A stretch of 64,000 bases of DNA from Plantibacter sp035576025 (lineage in GTDB: Bacteria > Actinomycetota > Actinomycetes > Actinomycetales > Microbacteriaceae). Both the position numbers and the translations under genes were made by a program. The stretch is taken from contig NZ_CP159618.1 in the NCBI RefSeq assembly GCF_050613355.1, forward strand, positions 4,588,001 through 4,652,000. The letters run 5' to 3'. This document shows, one piece after another, positions 1 through 8,417 of the stretch. The stretch's first letter is position 1. Each line of letters opens with the position of its first letter. The notes beneath the pieces are model-generated. The model saw nothing but the letters and a program-made list of their open reading frames with translations, was not told where the DNA came from and did no database searches.

Positions 1-627
1 CGCAGACTCGACGAACGCCTCGCTCTTGATGCGCACGACCTCCGACCGGATCACCCGGAAGTACTGCGGGATGAACACCACGGTGATGGAGATCGCCGCT
101 GCGAGGATGCCACCCCAGAGGCTCGACTGCCCACGGCTGATGACGATCGACATCACGATGGCGAGCAGCAGCGATGGGAACGCGTAGATGGCGTCACACA
201 CGACGACGAGGACGCGGTCGAGCCAGCCGCCGAAGTATCCGGCGACGAGGCCGAGCAGGACGCCCGCGAAGATCGACAGGATGATCGCGCAGACGATGAC
301 GAACAGTGCCGTCTGCGCACCCCAGAGCACACGCGACATGACGTCGTAGCCGCCGACGGTCGTGCCGAGCAGGTTGATCGCGTTCGGCGGTTGCTGTGTG
401 CCGAACGAGCCGTCGTCGCCGCGCAACTGGTTGAAGCGGTACGGGGCGAGGATCGGCGCGAAGATCGCGATGAGGATGAACACGCCCGTGACGACGAGGC
501 CGATGACGAGCATCGCGCGCTGCAGACCGACGGACTGCCGGAACTGCTTGACGACAGGGAGGCGATCGCGAAGCGGGCGCCGCGCCGGTGCGGTCTGCAC
601 GGCGTTGGTGGCAGGGTAAGCGGTCAT
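1..627 (-). CDS. Peptide-type ABC transporter permease, DppC/OppC-like (C-terminus beyond window)
   Basis: Inner-membrane permease subunit that would pair with the DppB-like protein encoded just upstream. The visible 209 codons start MTAYPATNA and include a first membrane segment near residues 35-57. An extracytoplasmic stretch with LLGTTVGGYDVMSRV follows; GTD/GTT-x-x-GrDvlSR is the usual DppC signature. Several further membrane segments follow. The ATG at 627 lies two bases after the stop of the DppB-like gene, so the two are probably translationally linked. The gene is cut by the left edge, so the EAA loop and the C-terminal end are not visible. Solute specificity (dipeptide, oligopeptide, nickel or other) cannot be read from the permease. 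Confidence 0.9.
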   Translation of the reverse strand, partial: MTAYPATNAVQTAPARRPLRDRLPVVKQFRQSVGLQRAMLVIGLVVTGVFILIAIFAPILAPYRFNQLRGDDGSFGTQQPPNAINLLGTTVGGYDVMSRVLWGAQTALFVIVCAIILSIFAGVLLGLVAGYFGGWLDRVLVVVCDAIYAFPSLLLAIVMSIVISRGQSSLWGGILAAAISITVVFIPQYFRVIRSEVVRIKSEAFVESA

Positions 628-629
628 GC

Positions 630-1712
630 TCAGTACCTCACCCTCGGGTCGATGATCGCCGCGATGATGTCGACGATGAAGTTGGTGAGGGCGACGATGA
701 CGGCGAGGAGCGCCACGATGCCCTGGACGGCGACGAAGTCACGCGCCTTCAGGTACTCGCTCAGCATGAATCCGAGCCCCTTCCATTCGAAGGTCGTCTC
801 CGTGAGCACCGCACCGGCGAGGAGCAGTGCGATCTGCAGACCGATGACGGTGATGATCGGGATGAGCGCGGGACGGTAGGCGTGCTTCGTGACGAGTCGG
901 AACTCGCTCACACCGCGCGACCTGGCGGCGTCCACGTAACCGGAGCCGAGCGTGCCGATGACGTTGGTGCGGACGAGCCGCAGGAACACACCCGCGGTCA
1001 GCAGCCCGAGGGCGATGGCCGGGAGCACCGCGTGCGAGAGGACGTCGCCGATCACCGCCGGGTCGCCGAGGCGGATCGCGTCGATCAGGTAGATGCCGGT
1101 GGGGTTCGGGAGCGTCTGGAGCGTCAGCTCGGCGCCGGTGCTGGCCCTGCCGGCGACCGGCAGGACGCCGAGCCACACCGAGAAGACGAGCTTCAGCAGC
1201 AGGCCGGCGAAGAAGACCGGGGTCGCGTAGCTGAGGATCGCGAAGACGCGGAGCCCCGCGTCCTGCCAACGGTCGCGGCGGGCTGCAGCGAGCATACCGA
1301 GCGGGATGCCGACGATGAACGCGACGATGAGCGCGTAGAACGCGAGCTCGAGCGTCGCCGAGCCGTACGTGAGCAGCACCTCGATGACCGGACGGTTGTC
1401 GGAGATCGTGGTGCCGAAGTTGCCGACCGCGATCTGCCCGAGGAACTCGAAGTACTGCACGAAGAGCGGCCGGTCGTAGCCGGCGGCGGTGATGCGCTCG
1501 GCGAGCTGCTCGGCCGGAAGCCTGCCGCCGAGGGCTGCGGTGATCGGGTCACCCGTCAACCGCATGAGGAAGAACACCATCGTGACGAGGATGAACACCG
1601 TCGGGATGATGAGCAGGAAGCGGATGACGAGGTACCGCCAGAGTCCGCCACCTCCGGAACTCTTGCCCTTCGGGCTGACCGCGGCGCCCGGCGGCGTGTC
1701 GACAATCGTCAT
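630..1712 (-). CDS. Peptide-type ABC transporter permease, DppB/OppB-like
   Basis: 360-residue permease of the BPD_transp_1 family. After a short cytoplasmic head (MTIVDTPPG) come a first membrane helix near residues 27-50 and the DppB hallmark periplasmic segment with LTGDPITAALG and YDRPLFVQYFEF. Further helices follow, with an EAA-type loop (DAARSRGVSEFRLVTKHAYR) near residue 260. The ending IDPRVRY is typical of the family. I chose the ATG at 1712 because a strong Shine-Dalgarno (aggagga) sits nine bases upstream; the reading frame stays open to 1784 but the extra residues look unlike a DppB start. It forms an operon with the lipoprotein gene upstream and the DppC gene downstream. Confidence 0.92.
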   Translation of the reverse strand: MTIVDTPPGAAVSPKGKSSGGGGLWRYLVIRFLLIIPTVFILVTMVFFLMRLTGDPITAALGGRLPAEQLAERITAAGYDRPLFVQYFEFLGQIAVGNFGTTISDNRPVIEVLLTYGSATLELAFYALIVAFIVGIPLGMLAAARRDRWQDAGLRVFAILSYATPVFFAGLLLKLVFSVWLGVLPVAGRASTGAELTLQTLPNPTGIYLIDAIRLGDPAVIGDVLSHAVLPAIALGLLTAGVFLRLVRTNVIGTLGSGYVDAARSRGVSEFRLVTKHAYRPALIPIITVIGLQIALLLAGAVLTETTFEWKGLGFMLSEYLKARDFVAVQGIVALLAVIVALTNFIVDIIAAIIDPRVRY

Positions 1713-1836
1713 TGCAGTGGATCCTCCTCGATCACCGACTCTGTGGAGCCCGGACAGACGATCGGGGCGGCTCTGTGGAGCCACCCCGATCGCGACGTCC
1801 GACTCACTGTAGTCGGATATCAGTTGGTCAGGCTAC

Positions 1837-3468
1837 TCAGCCCTTGCTGATGGGTGCGTAGCGGAATTTGAACGAGGCGTCGAGGACGGTGCCCTCGATG
1901 TCCTTGCCGACGACAGCGACCTGAGAGCCCTGGAGCAGCGGGATCGTCGACAGGTCGGCGGCCTCCGTGTCCTGGATCTGCTCGATGATCGCCGTCCGGG
2001 CTGCGGGGTCCGTGGTGGAGCGCTGCTCGTTGATGAGGTCGTTCACCGCGGGGTTGTCGTAGTGGTTCGACAGGAAGTTGTCCGTGGCGAAGAACGGCGT
2101 CAGGTAGTTGTCGGCGTCGGAGTAGTCGGGGAACCAGCCGAGCTGGTACGCCGGGTACACGTCCGTCGTGCGGTCCTTCGAGTACTGCACCCACTCCGTC
2201 TGCTGCAGGTCCACCGCGAACAGGCCGTCGGCCTCGAGCTGGTCCTTGATCGCCGCGTACTCGTCGCCGGAGCCCGAACCGTAGTGGTCACCGTTGTACT
2301 GGAGCTTCAGTGCGACCGGGACGGTCACACCTGCCGCCTCGAGGGTGGCCTTCGCCTTCGCGGCATCCGGACCGCCGTCGCCGTCGCCGTAGAGGCCCTT
2401 GAGGGACTCGGTGGCACCGGTCAGGCCGGCCGGCACGTAGGAGTAGAGCGGCGTGTAGGTGTCCTTGTAGACGCTCTTCGCGATGGCAGCACGGTCGATC
2501 AGGTCGGCAGCCGCCTGGCGGACGGCGAGTGCCTTGGCCGGGTCGGCGTCGGCCGTGGTCGCGCCGTAGGGCATCGTGTCGAAGTTGAAGACGAAGTAGC
2601 GGATCTCGCCACCTGGGCCGTCGACGATCTTGACGTTGTCGTCCTTCTTCAGGTCGTCGATGTCGGTCGCCGAGAGGCTGCGCGACGCGACGTCGATGTT
2701 GCCCTTCTGGACGTCGAGCTTCATGTTGGACTCGTCGGTGTAGTACTTGACGTTGACGGCGTCGTTCTTCGCGGCACCGAGGAGACCGTCGTAGTCGTCG
2801 TACTTCTTGTACGAGATGAGCTCGTTGAACTTGTAGCTCTCGATCGTGTACTGGCCGGCGAACGCCTTGCCCTTCACGATGTCGGCGTCCGGCGTGAGCT
2901 CGGTGGCCGAGAAGACGTCTTCGTCGACGATCGGGCCGACGGGGCTCGAGAGCACCTGCGGGAAGGTCTGGTCGTTCTCGGTCTTCAGCGTGAAGACGAC
3001 GGTGAGGTCGTCAGGAGCGTCGGTCTTCTCGAGGTTGCCGAGCAACGACGACGGTCCGTTGTCGTCCGCGATCGCGAGCTGGCGGTCGAACGTGAACTTC
3101 ACGTCCGAGGAGGTGAGGTCGTTGCCGTTGGCCCACTTGAGGCCTTCCTTGAGCTTCACCGTGTACTCGTTCGGCGAGGTGAACTCGGCCGACTCGGCGA
3201 TGTCCGGCTCGACGTCCGGGCTGTTGTACGGGGTGTTCACGAGGAACGGGAAGACCTGGTTCATGACGGCGAAGGAGCCGTTGTCGTAGGATCCGGCCGG
3301 GTCGAGCGTCGTGACCTTGTCGGTCGTGCCGATGACGATCGTTCCGCTCGCTCCGCTGCTGCTCGAGCTGCCTCCGCCGGCGGCGCAGCCGGCGAGCGCG
3401 AGGGCGGTGACGGACAGGCCCGCGAGCGCGACGGCGCCCTTACGGAATCCACTACGTGGGGATGACAT
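1837..3468 (-). CDS. ABC transporter substrate-binding lipoprotein, family 5 (peptide/nickel type)
   Basis: 543-residue extracellular solute-binding protein of SBP family 5, the recognition component for the two permeases encoded downstream. The N-terminus has a basic head, a hydrophobic segment and a lipobox LAGC with Cys28, followed by a Gly/Ser linker. It should therefore be lipid-anchored on the outer face of the membrane. The family landmarks are visible: TTLDPAGSYDN early in the mature protein, then EFTSPNEYTVKLKEGLKW and SSDVKFTFDRQL. The start ATG has GAGGTC upstream as ribosome site. The 124-base gap to dppB is long for an operon but contains no opposing gene. The substrate is not predictable beyond a peptide-like ligand. 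Confidence 0.92.
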   Translation of the reverse strand: MSSPRSGFRKGAVALAGLSVTALALAGCAAGGGSSSSSGASGTIVIGTTDKVTTLDPAGSYDNGSFAVMNQVFPFLVNTPYNSPDVEPDIAESAEFTSPNEYTVKLKEGLKWANGNDLTSSDVKFTFDRQLAIADDNGPSSLLGNLEKTDAPDDLTVVFTLKTENDQTFPQVLSSPVGPIVDEDVFSATELTPDADIVKGKAFAGQYTIESYKFNELISYKKYDDYDGLLGAAKNDAVNVKYYTDESNMKLDVQKGNIDVASRSLSATDIDDLKKDDNVKIVDGPGGEIRYFVFNFDTMPYGATTADADPAKALAVRQAAADLIDRAAIAKSVYKDTYTPLYSYVPAGLTGATESLKGLYGDGDGGPDAAKAKATLEAAGVTVPVALKLQYNGDHYGSGSGDEYAAIKDQLEADGLFAVDLQQTEWVQYSKDRTTDVYPAYQLGWFPDYSDADNYLTPFFATDNFLSNHYDNPAVNDLINEQRSTTDPAARTAIIEQIQDTEAADLSTIPLLQGSQVAVVGKDIEGTVLDASFKFRYAPISKG

Positions 3469-3528
3469 TGATGTCGACCTCGTTTCTGTGTAAGAGACGG
3501 CACGGCTGTGTGCAGGTTCTTTCGTGCC

Positions 3529-3557
3529 TGTAGAGGATTACAGCATGCTCCGAACAA
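3529..3557 (-). promoter_or_regulatory. Possible sigma-70-type promoter for the binding-protein operon
   Basis: Read on the minus strand, TTGTTC and TCTACA are separated by 17 bases, about 60 bases upstream of the lipoprotein start codon. The match to consensus is modest (TTG core in the -35 box, a weak -10 box). The call rests on spacing and position only. The surrounding 3469-3677 gap holds no gene. Confidence 0.25.
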
Positions 3558-3677
3558 ATCCCTCGAACGCAGACGACTTCCGGTGCGCATTCGTTACACG
3601 CACGAAACGTGCACATCTGGTATCACGGGCGCACAGAGGCGCTGAAATGAGGATGCGCTACGCAACACCGTCGTTCT

Positions 3678-4529
3678 TCATGCTGGGCGTTGGCCGCCTC
3701 GGATCGCGGACACAAGGTCCTCCGCAAGAGCAGCGGCAGAAACCGCGACCTGCTGCGGATCCCCTGCCAGAAGCTCGGCACGCCCAGCCATCGCGGCCCC
3801 GACCGCCTGTGGTCCCGCGGCGAACAACAGCTCAAGGTAGTCGAGCGCCTCCGAAGCCACCTCCGCGGAGAGCTCGTCCTCCAACGTCGCGCAGAAGGAT
3901 GCTGCCAGCTCTGACGTGCGAATCGCTACGAGAATCCGATAGATGTCGTGAGCATCCTTGTCTCGAAGACGAGTCGATTCCGGCTGCGCGGCACCCGCCG
4001 CGTACGCGCGTTCGCCGAGCTTATGCAACTTTGCTACCAACAGACCTGCTGGACCTGCGACTCGGATCTCCGCAGATCGCGCATCGGCCGGATCCAACGC
4101 TGACACGATGAGGACAGCGTTGTCGACGAGAGCTCCCTCGAGTCCGCGAGTACGCCGAGCGGCACGCCGGTCGTGCGGTGGCATCGTGACGCTTCTCGAA
4201 CCACGGCCTGCGATCCTCTCCGGGACCATCAGGTCGACCGGCACACCTCGTGGACTGAGCCAGGCTCCTGGCTGGCCGTTTGGGTCCCGATCGAATCCGC
4301 CACGCACCATCGCCTCCTCCACAAGGGGATCGTCTGCAAGGCCGCGGAGGTCAAGGGCAAGGTCGCTGTCCTTGGTCGCTTCGGCCAATGCGACTGGTGC
4401 TTGACCCGTGTGAAGGTAGATCGCCTGAGCGCCGACGAGGATGACTGACTCGCGATGCGCGTCCAACGCCTCCATCGCATCAAGCAACGCTGATCGAGAT
4501 TGCTTCAGGAGATCATCGTCGCCATGCAT
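3678..4529 (-). CDS. AbiEii-like nucleotidyltransferase, probable toxin of a type IV TA pair
   Basis: 283-residue protein resembling the nucleotidyltransferase component of AbiE-type modules. An N-terminal helix is followed by VILVGAQAIYLHTG and then TKDSDLALDL. This matches the hG-G/A-x-A ... T-x-D-h-D-h core of MNT-fold enzymes, with the two Asp as candidate metal ligands. A Lys-rich segment (LLVAKLHKLGE) and KDAHDIYRILV follow, as in AbiEii/GSU2403-like families, where the DxxDI motif recurs. Its start overlaps the end of the upstream antitoxin gene by 17 bases, the usual coupling in this system. AbiEii toxins are reported to use GTP and AbiE modules give phage abortive infection; function here is inferred. 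The toxin frame is intact although the antitoxin frame is broken. Confidence 0.65.
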   Translation of the reverse strand: MHGDDDLLKQSRSALLDAMEALDAHRESVILVGAQAIYLHTGQAPVALAEATKDSDLALDLRGLADDPLVEEAMVRGGFDRDPNGQPGAWLSPRGVPVDLMVPERIAGRGSRSVTMPPHDRRAARRTRGLEGALVDNAVLIVSALDPADARSAEIRVAGPAGLLVAKLHKLGERAYAAGAAQPESTRLRDKDAHDIYRILVAIRTSELAASFCATLEDELSAEVASEALDYLELLFAAGPQAVGAAMAGRAELLAGDPQQVAVSAAALAEDLVSAIRGGQRPA

Positions 4530-5587
4530 TTGGGTTCCCTTCCATCCAGTTCATCAGCTCAATACCTTCCGACGGGCTGCGGCCTGGGCCGGACAGGAGG
4601 TCGGCCGCCGCCTGACTCTGCGTAACGATCCGCAGCCCAGCTACATCCAATGCGCCCTCGTAGACGATCCGAGAACGGGGCTCCGCCAACACGACGTTCG
4701 ATCCAGCAGCCATCTCCCGCAGCCCGAGCTCCTCCGCAAGTTGATCGATGTCATCCGTGTAGAGCATCGCCAGCCGAAGATCTGCATAGGGTGCAAACGG
4801 GGCCGCCGCGATCGAACCCGTGGCAGCGTACGGAGTGGCCACACGACTTCGGAGGTCAGAGATGATTGTCCCCACCCCTCTTGGCTGAAGGAACGTCCTC
4901 GTCCGATTCACCTCAGCGAATGGTGCGTCGTCCGCCCACCTCACGAGTAATTGGCGCCAGTCGACACGGACGATCGGCCCGCGAGGTTCACGCTCGATGA
5001 GCAGATCCTCCGCGAAACGATCGACGAAACGATACGCGGTTGGAAGGGACACCCCTGCCGCATCAGCAACCTCTTGGACGCCGAATGGGGGGATGTGATC
5101 GACCAGGCTCCGGACAACTTGCGCGGCAGCCTGCCCAGCCAAGGACCCGCTCGGGCGACCTCGTCTTCGCCAGGGGTCTCGACGATGCGCCATCTCGCAC
5201 GATGACGATGAGTGGCGATACAGAGCTGATCCAGATGTTGCCCGTCGCGTCCACGTACGACACGTTCTGTCGACGCAGGTCCTCCCGCACGGGCTTGGCC
5301 AAGTACCGGGCGACAACGATACCCGGACGCGCATCGTCGCGGGCTTCAGCATCGATCGCCGACGCCAGATCACGCCGTGTCGGGCTGGACAGGAATAGCA
5401 CAGGGAACCGCGCGACCTGCTCCGAGTCGAACCAGAGTTCAAGCTCGACATCATCGGACGCAAGCGGCGCACTGTCGACGCTGATCATGACCGTCCACCG
5501 AGGCGGAAGCTGCGAGAGCAAGACGCTACGCGCTGCGCGAAGAGCTTCGACGTGCGTCCTGGGTTCTTCCGGTAGCTGGGCCGTCAT
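4513..5587 (-). pseudogene. AbiEi-like winged-helix antitoxin, reading frame broken by one base
   Basis: Two overlapping frames join into one protein of about 357 residues. The first frame runs from ATG at 5587 (MTAQLPEEPRTHVEAL) to about 5160. It includes ARYLAKPVREDLRRQNVSYVDATGNIWI, a segment typical of this antitoxin group. The second continues at about 5170 with GRPSGSLAGQAAAQVVRSL, then a winged-helix segment (VQEVADAAGVSLPTAYRFVDRF) and a C-terminal domain ending NPNAWRR at 4513. The total length is 3n+1, so one extra base lies roughly at 5148-5175. It could be a true mutation, a sequencing error or a programmed shift. If real, the DNA-binding half would be lost from the normal product. 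Confidence 0.65.
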
Positions 5588-5600
5588 AACGCTTATGCTA

Positions 5601-5642
5601 CTTCTAAAGCACCCGACGTAGAAGAAGAATTATCTTTAGAAG
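5601..5642. promoter_or_regulatory. Inverted repeat upstream of the AbiE-like pair, candidate autoregulatory operator
   Basis: Perfect 9-base arms, cttctaaag at 5601-5609 and ctttagaag at 5634-5642, separated by 24 bases in an AT-rich patch. The repeat ends 13 bases before the antitoxin ATG. AbiEi antitoxins of characterised systems bind inverted repeats in their own promoter, so the placement fits. Binding itself is inferred. Confidence 0.5.
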
Positions 5643-5650
5643 CTGTCGGC

Positions 5651-6967
5651 TCAGTCGTTGATGGCGGCGTTGGCCGCCTCCTGCGCCTTCTTCAGTCCGT
5701 CGGCGACACTCAACGTGCCGGCGAAGACCTCCTTGAGGATCGGGTCGTACGCGGCCAGACCCTTCGCGTAGTTCCGACCCGTCGGCGGGGCGATCGTCTT
5801 CGCGTCGTCTGCGATCACGTCGAAGAACGGCTGGACGTCGACGTCCTCGCCCTTCCAGTAGTCGAAGTAGTCCTTCTGCGCGCCCGTGACCGCGGGGACG
5901 GCCGCACCCTCTGCACCGATGAACGCGTTGCCCTCGGTGCTCCCCATCCAGTCGAGCACCTTCGAGACGGCGTCCGGGTGCTCGGTGGTGGCGTTGCCGG
6001 CTGCCGCGATGCCGTTGGTGACACTCACCGCGCCCGCCGGGCCAGCGGGCAGCTCGGCGACACCCCAGGGGAAGTCGGCGCCGTCGTGCACGGCCTTCAG
6101 GCTGTAGAGACCCGACTGGAACATCGCGACCTTGCCCTGCAGGAAGGCGTCTCGCGCGAAATCGCCGTCGGCGTTCGTGGACGCCGCCGGTGGAGCGACC
6201 TGGGCGCCGTTGATCGCGTTGACCAGGTAGCTGACGGACTCGGCCGTCTTCGGGTCGTTGAAGGCGAAGTCGTCGCCGTCCTGGTACTTGCCGCCGTTGG
6301 AACCGATGAACGGCAGGAGGACGGCCTGCAGGTCGTAGCCGAGGCCGGTTCCGTAGGTCCCGGGCGCAGCCGGATTGAAGCCCGGCTGATCCGCCGCGAC
6401 CCCTGCGGCATCGCGGGTGAGCTTCTTCGCGAGCGGCAGGAAGGTGTCCTTCGTCGCATCGGGGGACCAGGTGGCTTTCGCGAGATCGGCAGGCTTCACG
6501 CCCGCCGCGTCGAGGAGGTCGGTGTTGTAGTAGACGGCGATCCCGGCGTCGGACAGCTGGGGGACGCCCCACAGCTTGTCGTCGCGGGTGAACTGCTTCA
6601 CGACACTCGGCGACCAGGCCTTCGAAGCATCATCGCCGAGCGTCTTGTCGACGTCGAGCAGGCTGCCGCTGTCGGCGTAGCCCGCGAGGTAGGAGTTGTT
6701 CAGCCAGAAGATGTCCGGGGCGGTGTCGGCCGCGACGTCGGTGCGGAGCTTGGTCCAGTAGTCGGCCCATTCGACGACGTCGACTCGGACCCGGATGTCC
6801 GGGTTCTCCTTCTCGAACGCGGCGAAGGAGGTCTCGTACGCATCGGCGACACTTGCATCCCACAGCCGCACGGTCACGGTCGTCCGCTCGGCTGAGCTGG
6901 TCGCGCAACCGCTGAGGAGCAGTGTCGTGGCGGCGGCGATCGCGATGGGGACGTGACGCTTGTGCAT
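5651..6967 (-). CDS. Sugar-type ABC transporter substrate-binding lipoprotein (family 1)
   Basis: 438-residue extracellular solute-binding protein of the MalE/UgpB-like family 1. A signal peptide ends in lipobox LSGC (Cys20). The fold is indicated by TVTVRLWDASVADAYETSF, AADTAPDIFWLNNSYLAGY and GVPQLSDAGIAVYYNTDLL, the standard family 1 landmarks. The ATG at 6967 has an AAGGA ribosome site; the longer open frame upstream lacks a signal peptide and is not used. No sugar permease genes (MalF/MalG type) are next to it. Downstream comes the AbiE-like module instead, so it is either an orphan or has lost its partners. The sugar cannot be predicted. Confidence 0.88.
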   Translation of the reverse strand: MHKRHVPIAIAAATTLLLSGCATSSAERTTVTVRLWDASVADAYETSFAAFEKENPDIRVRVDVVEWADYWTKLRTDVAADTAPDIFWLNNSYLAGYADSGSLLDVDKTLGDDASKAWSPSVVKQFTRDDKLWGVPQLSDAGIAVYYNTDLLDAAGVKPADLAKATWSPDATKDTFLPLAKKLTRDAAGVAADQPGFNPAAPGTYGTGLGYDLQAVLLPFIGSNGGKYQDGDDFAFNDPKTAESVSYLVNAINGAQVAPPAASTNADGDFARDAFLQGKVAMFQSGLYSLKAVHDGADFPWGVAELPAGPAGAVSVTNGIAAAGNATTEHPDAVSKVLDWMGSTEGNAFIGAEGAAVPAVTGAQKDYFDYWKGEDVDVQPFFDVIADDAKTIAPPTGRNYAKGLAAYDPILKEVFAGTLSVADGLKKAQEAANAAIND

Positions 6968-7074
6968 GTGAATCCTTCGTTCCGTGAACCTTGGGGAGGC
7001 TAGCAGCTCAGGCTGAGCAGCACATCTCCACCGATCGGAGCCGCTTTCCGGCCACCGGACGTGACCGCGGCGGA

Positions 7075-8334
7075 TCATCCGTGGGAGCCGCCGAGGGTCG
7101 CCGTGAGTGCGGCATCGAGATCGGCGATCAGATCGTCGCGGTCCTCCAGCCCGACCGAGAAGCGCAGGTGCCCGAGCCGCCGGAACGGCTCGGGGTAGGC
7201 GGCCACCCGCGGGCCCGCCGTCCCGACATGCACGATGAGCGACTCGTCGTGGCCCAGCGAGATCGCCGAGGTGATGACGCGGAGCTTCGCGACGAACCGG
7301 TTCTGCGTCTCGGCGTCGCCGTCGATCGCGAAGGCCAGCATGCCGCCGGCACCGTGCGCGAACTGCCTCGCCGCGACCTCGTGCTGCGGGTGGGAGGGAA
7401 GGCCCGGGTAGGCGACGAACGCGACACGGGGGTCTGCCTCGAGCCAGCCGGCGAGCGCCGTCGCCGTCTCCACATGGCGCTGGATGCGGAGCGAGAGGGT
7501 GACGGAGCCGCGCATGATGAGCCAGGCGTTGAACGGGGAGATGACGCCGCCGACGTCGACCATCGCATCGGACTTGATCGGCTGGACGAGAGCACGCGAG
7601 CCGATGACGGCGCCACCCATCGCGTCGCCGTGGCCGTTGATGTACTTCGTGAGGGAGTGCACGACGAGGTCGGCGCCGAGGGCGAGCGGGCGCAGCAGCG
7701 GTGGCGGCGTGAAGGTGGAGTCGACGGACAGGAGCGCGCCGGCCTCGTGGGCGACGGAGGCGATGGCCGCGATGTCGGTGACCTTGGTGGTCGGGTTCGC
7801 GATGGCCTCGACGTGCACGAGCCTCGTACCGCCGCGCCCGCCTGGACTGACCGGGCGGATCGCCGCGCGCACGACTTCCGGATCGGCGGTGTCGACGAAG
7901 GTGGCCTCGATGCCGTACTTCTCGGGCAGCAGCTCGGTGAAGAGCCGGAAGGTCGCCTCGTACGTGACGTCGCCCACGACCACATGGTCGCCCGAGCGGA
8001 GGTGCGTGAAGAACACGGCGTGGAGCGCGGCGACCCCGCTTGCGAGCACCACGGCGTCCTCACCCCCTTCGAGCGCTGCGAGCTTGTGCTGCAGACCGAG
8101 CTGGTTCGTTCCGGAGTTGCGCGTATAGAGAGGGACGTCGGTGCCGGACCAACTCACCCCGGAGGGGTCCTCCGGGAGTGCGTAGGAGTTCGCCATGACG
8201 ATCGGGGTGCGGATGGCCCCGCCTGCCTCATCGACGGCGTTCCCCGAGTGCACCGCCTGCGTGCCGAAGCCGATCGTCGTGCTGTCCCGCTTGTCCGGCC
8301 GCCCGGCTTCCGCCCGCTCGCTGCGCTCACTCAT
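7075..8334 (-). CDS. PLP-dependent Cys/Met metabolism enzyme (cystathionine gamma-synthase / methionine gamma-lyase type)
   Basis: 419-residue fold-type I PLP enzyme of the trans-sulfuration family. The expected order is present: GFGTQAVHSG near the start, YTRNSGTNQLGLQHKLAALEGGEDAVVLASGVAAL (phosphate and cofactor binding), VDSTF with Asp205 for the pyridine nitrogen, and SLTKYINGHGD with Lys230 as the Schiff-base lysine. The C-terminus has ISLGHDESLIVH and RFSVGLED, which bind the substrate carboxylate in the family. The synthase, beta/gamma-lyase and O-acylhomoserine sulfhydrylase members cannot be separated from sequence alone. It lies 107 bases upstream of the sugar-binding lipoprotein gene on the same strand, with no obvious pathway link. 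Confidence 0.88.
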   Translation of the reverse strand: MSERSERAEAGRPDKRDSTTIGFGTQAVHSGNAVDEAGGAIRTPIVMANSYALPEDPSGVSWSGTDVPLYTRNSGTNQLGLQHKLAALEGGEDAVVLASGVAALHAVFFTHLRSGDHVVVGDVTYEATFRLFTELLPEKYGIEATFVDTADPEVVRAAIRPVSPGGRGGTRLVHVEAIANPTTKVTDIAAIASVAHEAGALLSVDSTFTPPPLLRPLALGADLVVHSLTKYINGHGDAMGGAVIGSRALVQPIKSDAMVDVGGVISPFNAWLIMRGSVTLSLRIQRHVETATALAGWLEADPRVAFVAYPGLPSHPQHEVAARQFAHGAGGMLAFAIDGDAETQNRFVAKLRVITSAISLGHDESLIVHVGTAGPRVAAYPEPFRRLGHLRFSVGLEDRDDLIADLDAALTATLGGSHG

Positions 8335-8417
8335 CCCCTCACCCTAGGCTCGCGACCGCTCTCCTGTCGTGAGTGTGACGGGGTGAGGACCGACCGGGGG
8401 TGCCGGCCTGCGTGCTG

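Noticed and set aside
588..1850. Long plus-strand frame opposite the DppB-like gene
   Set aside because: Very Arg/Asp/Glu-rich product with no domain; a typical antisense shadow of a GC-rich gene.
2062..3465. 467-codon plus-strand frame opposite the binding-protein gene
   Set aside because: Low-complexity Val/Arg/Asp composition; the other strand carries a clear family 5 binding protein.
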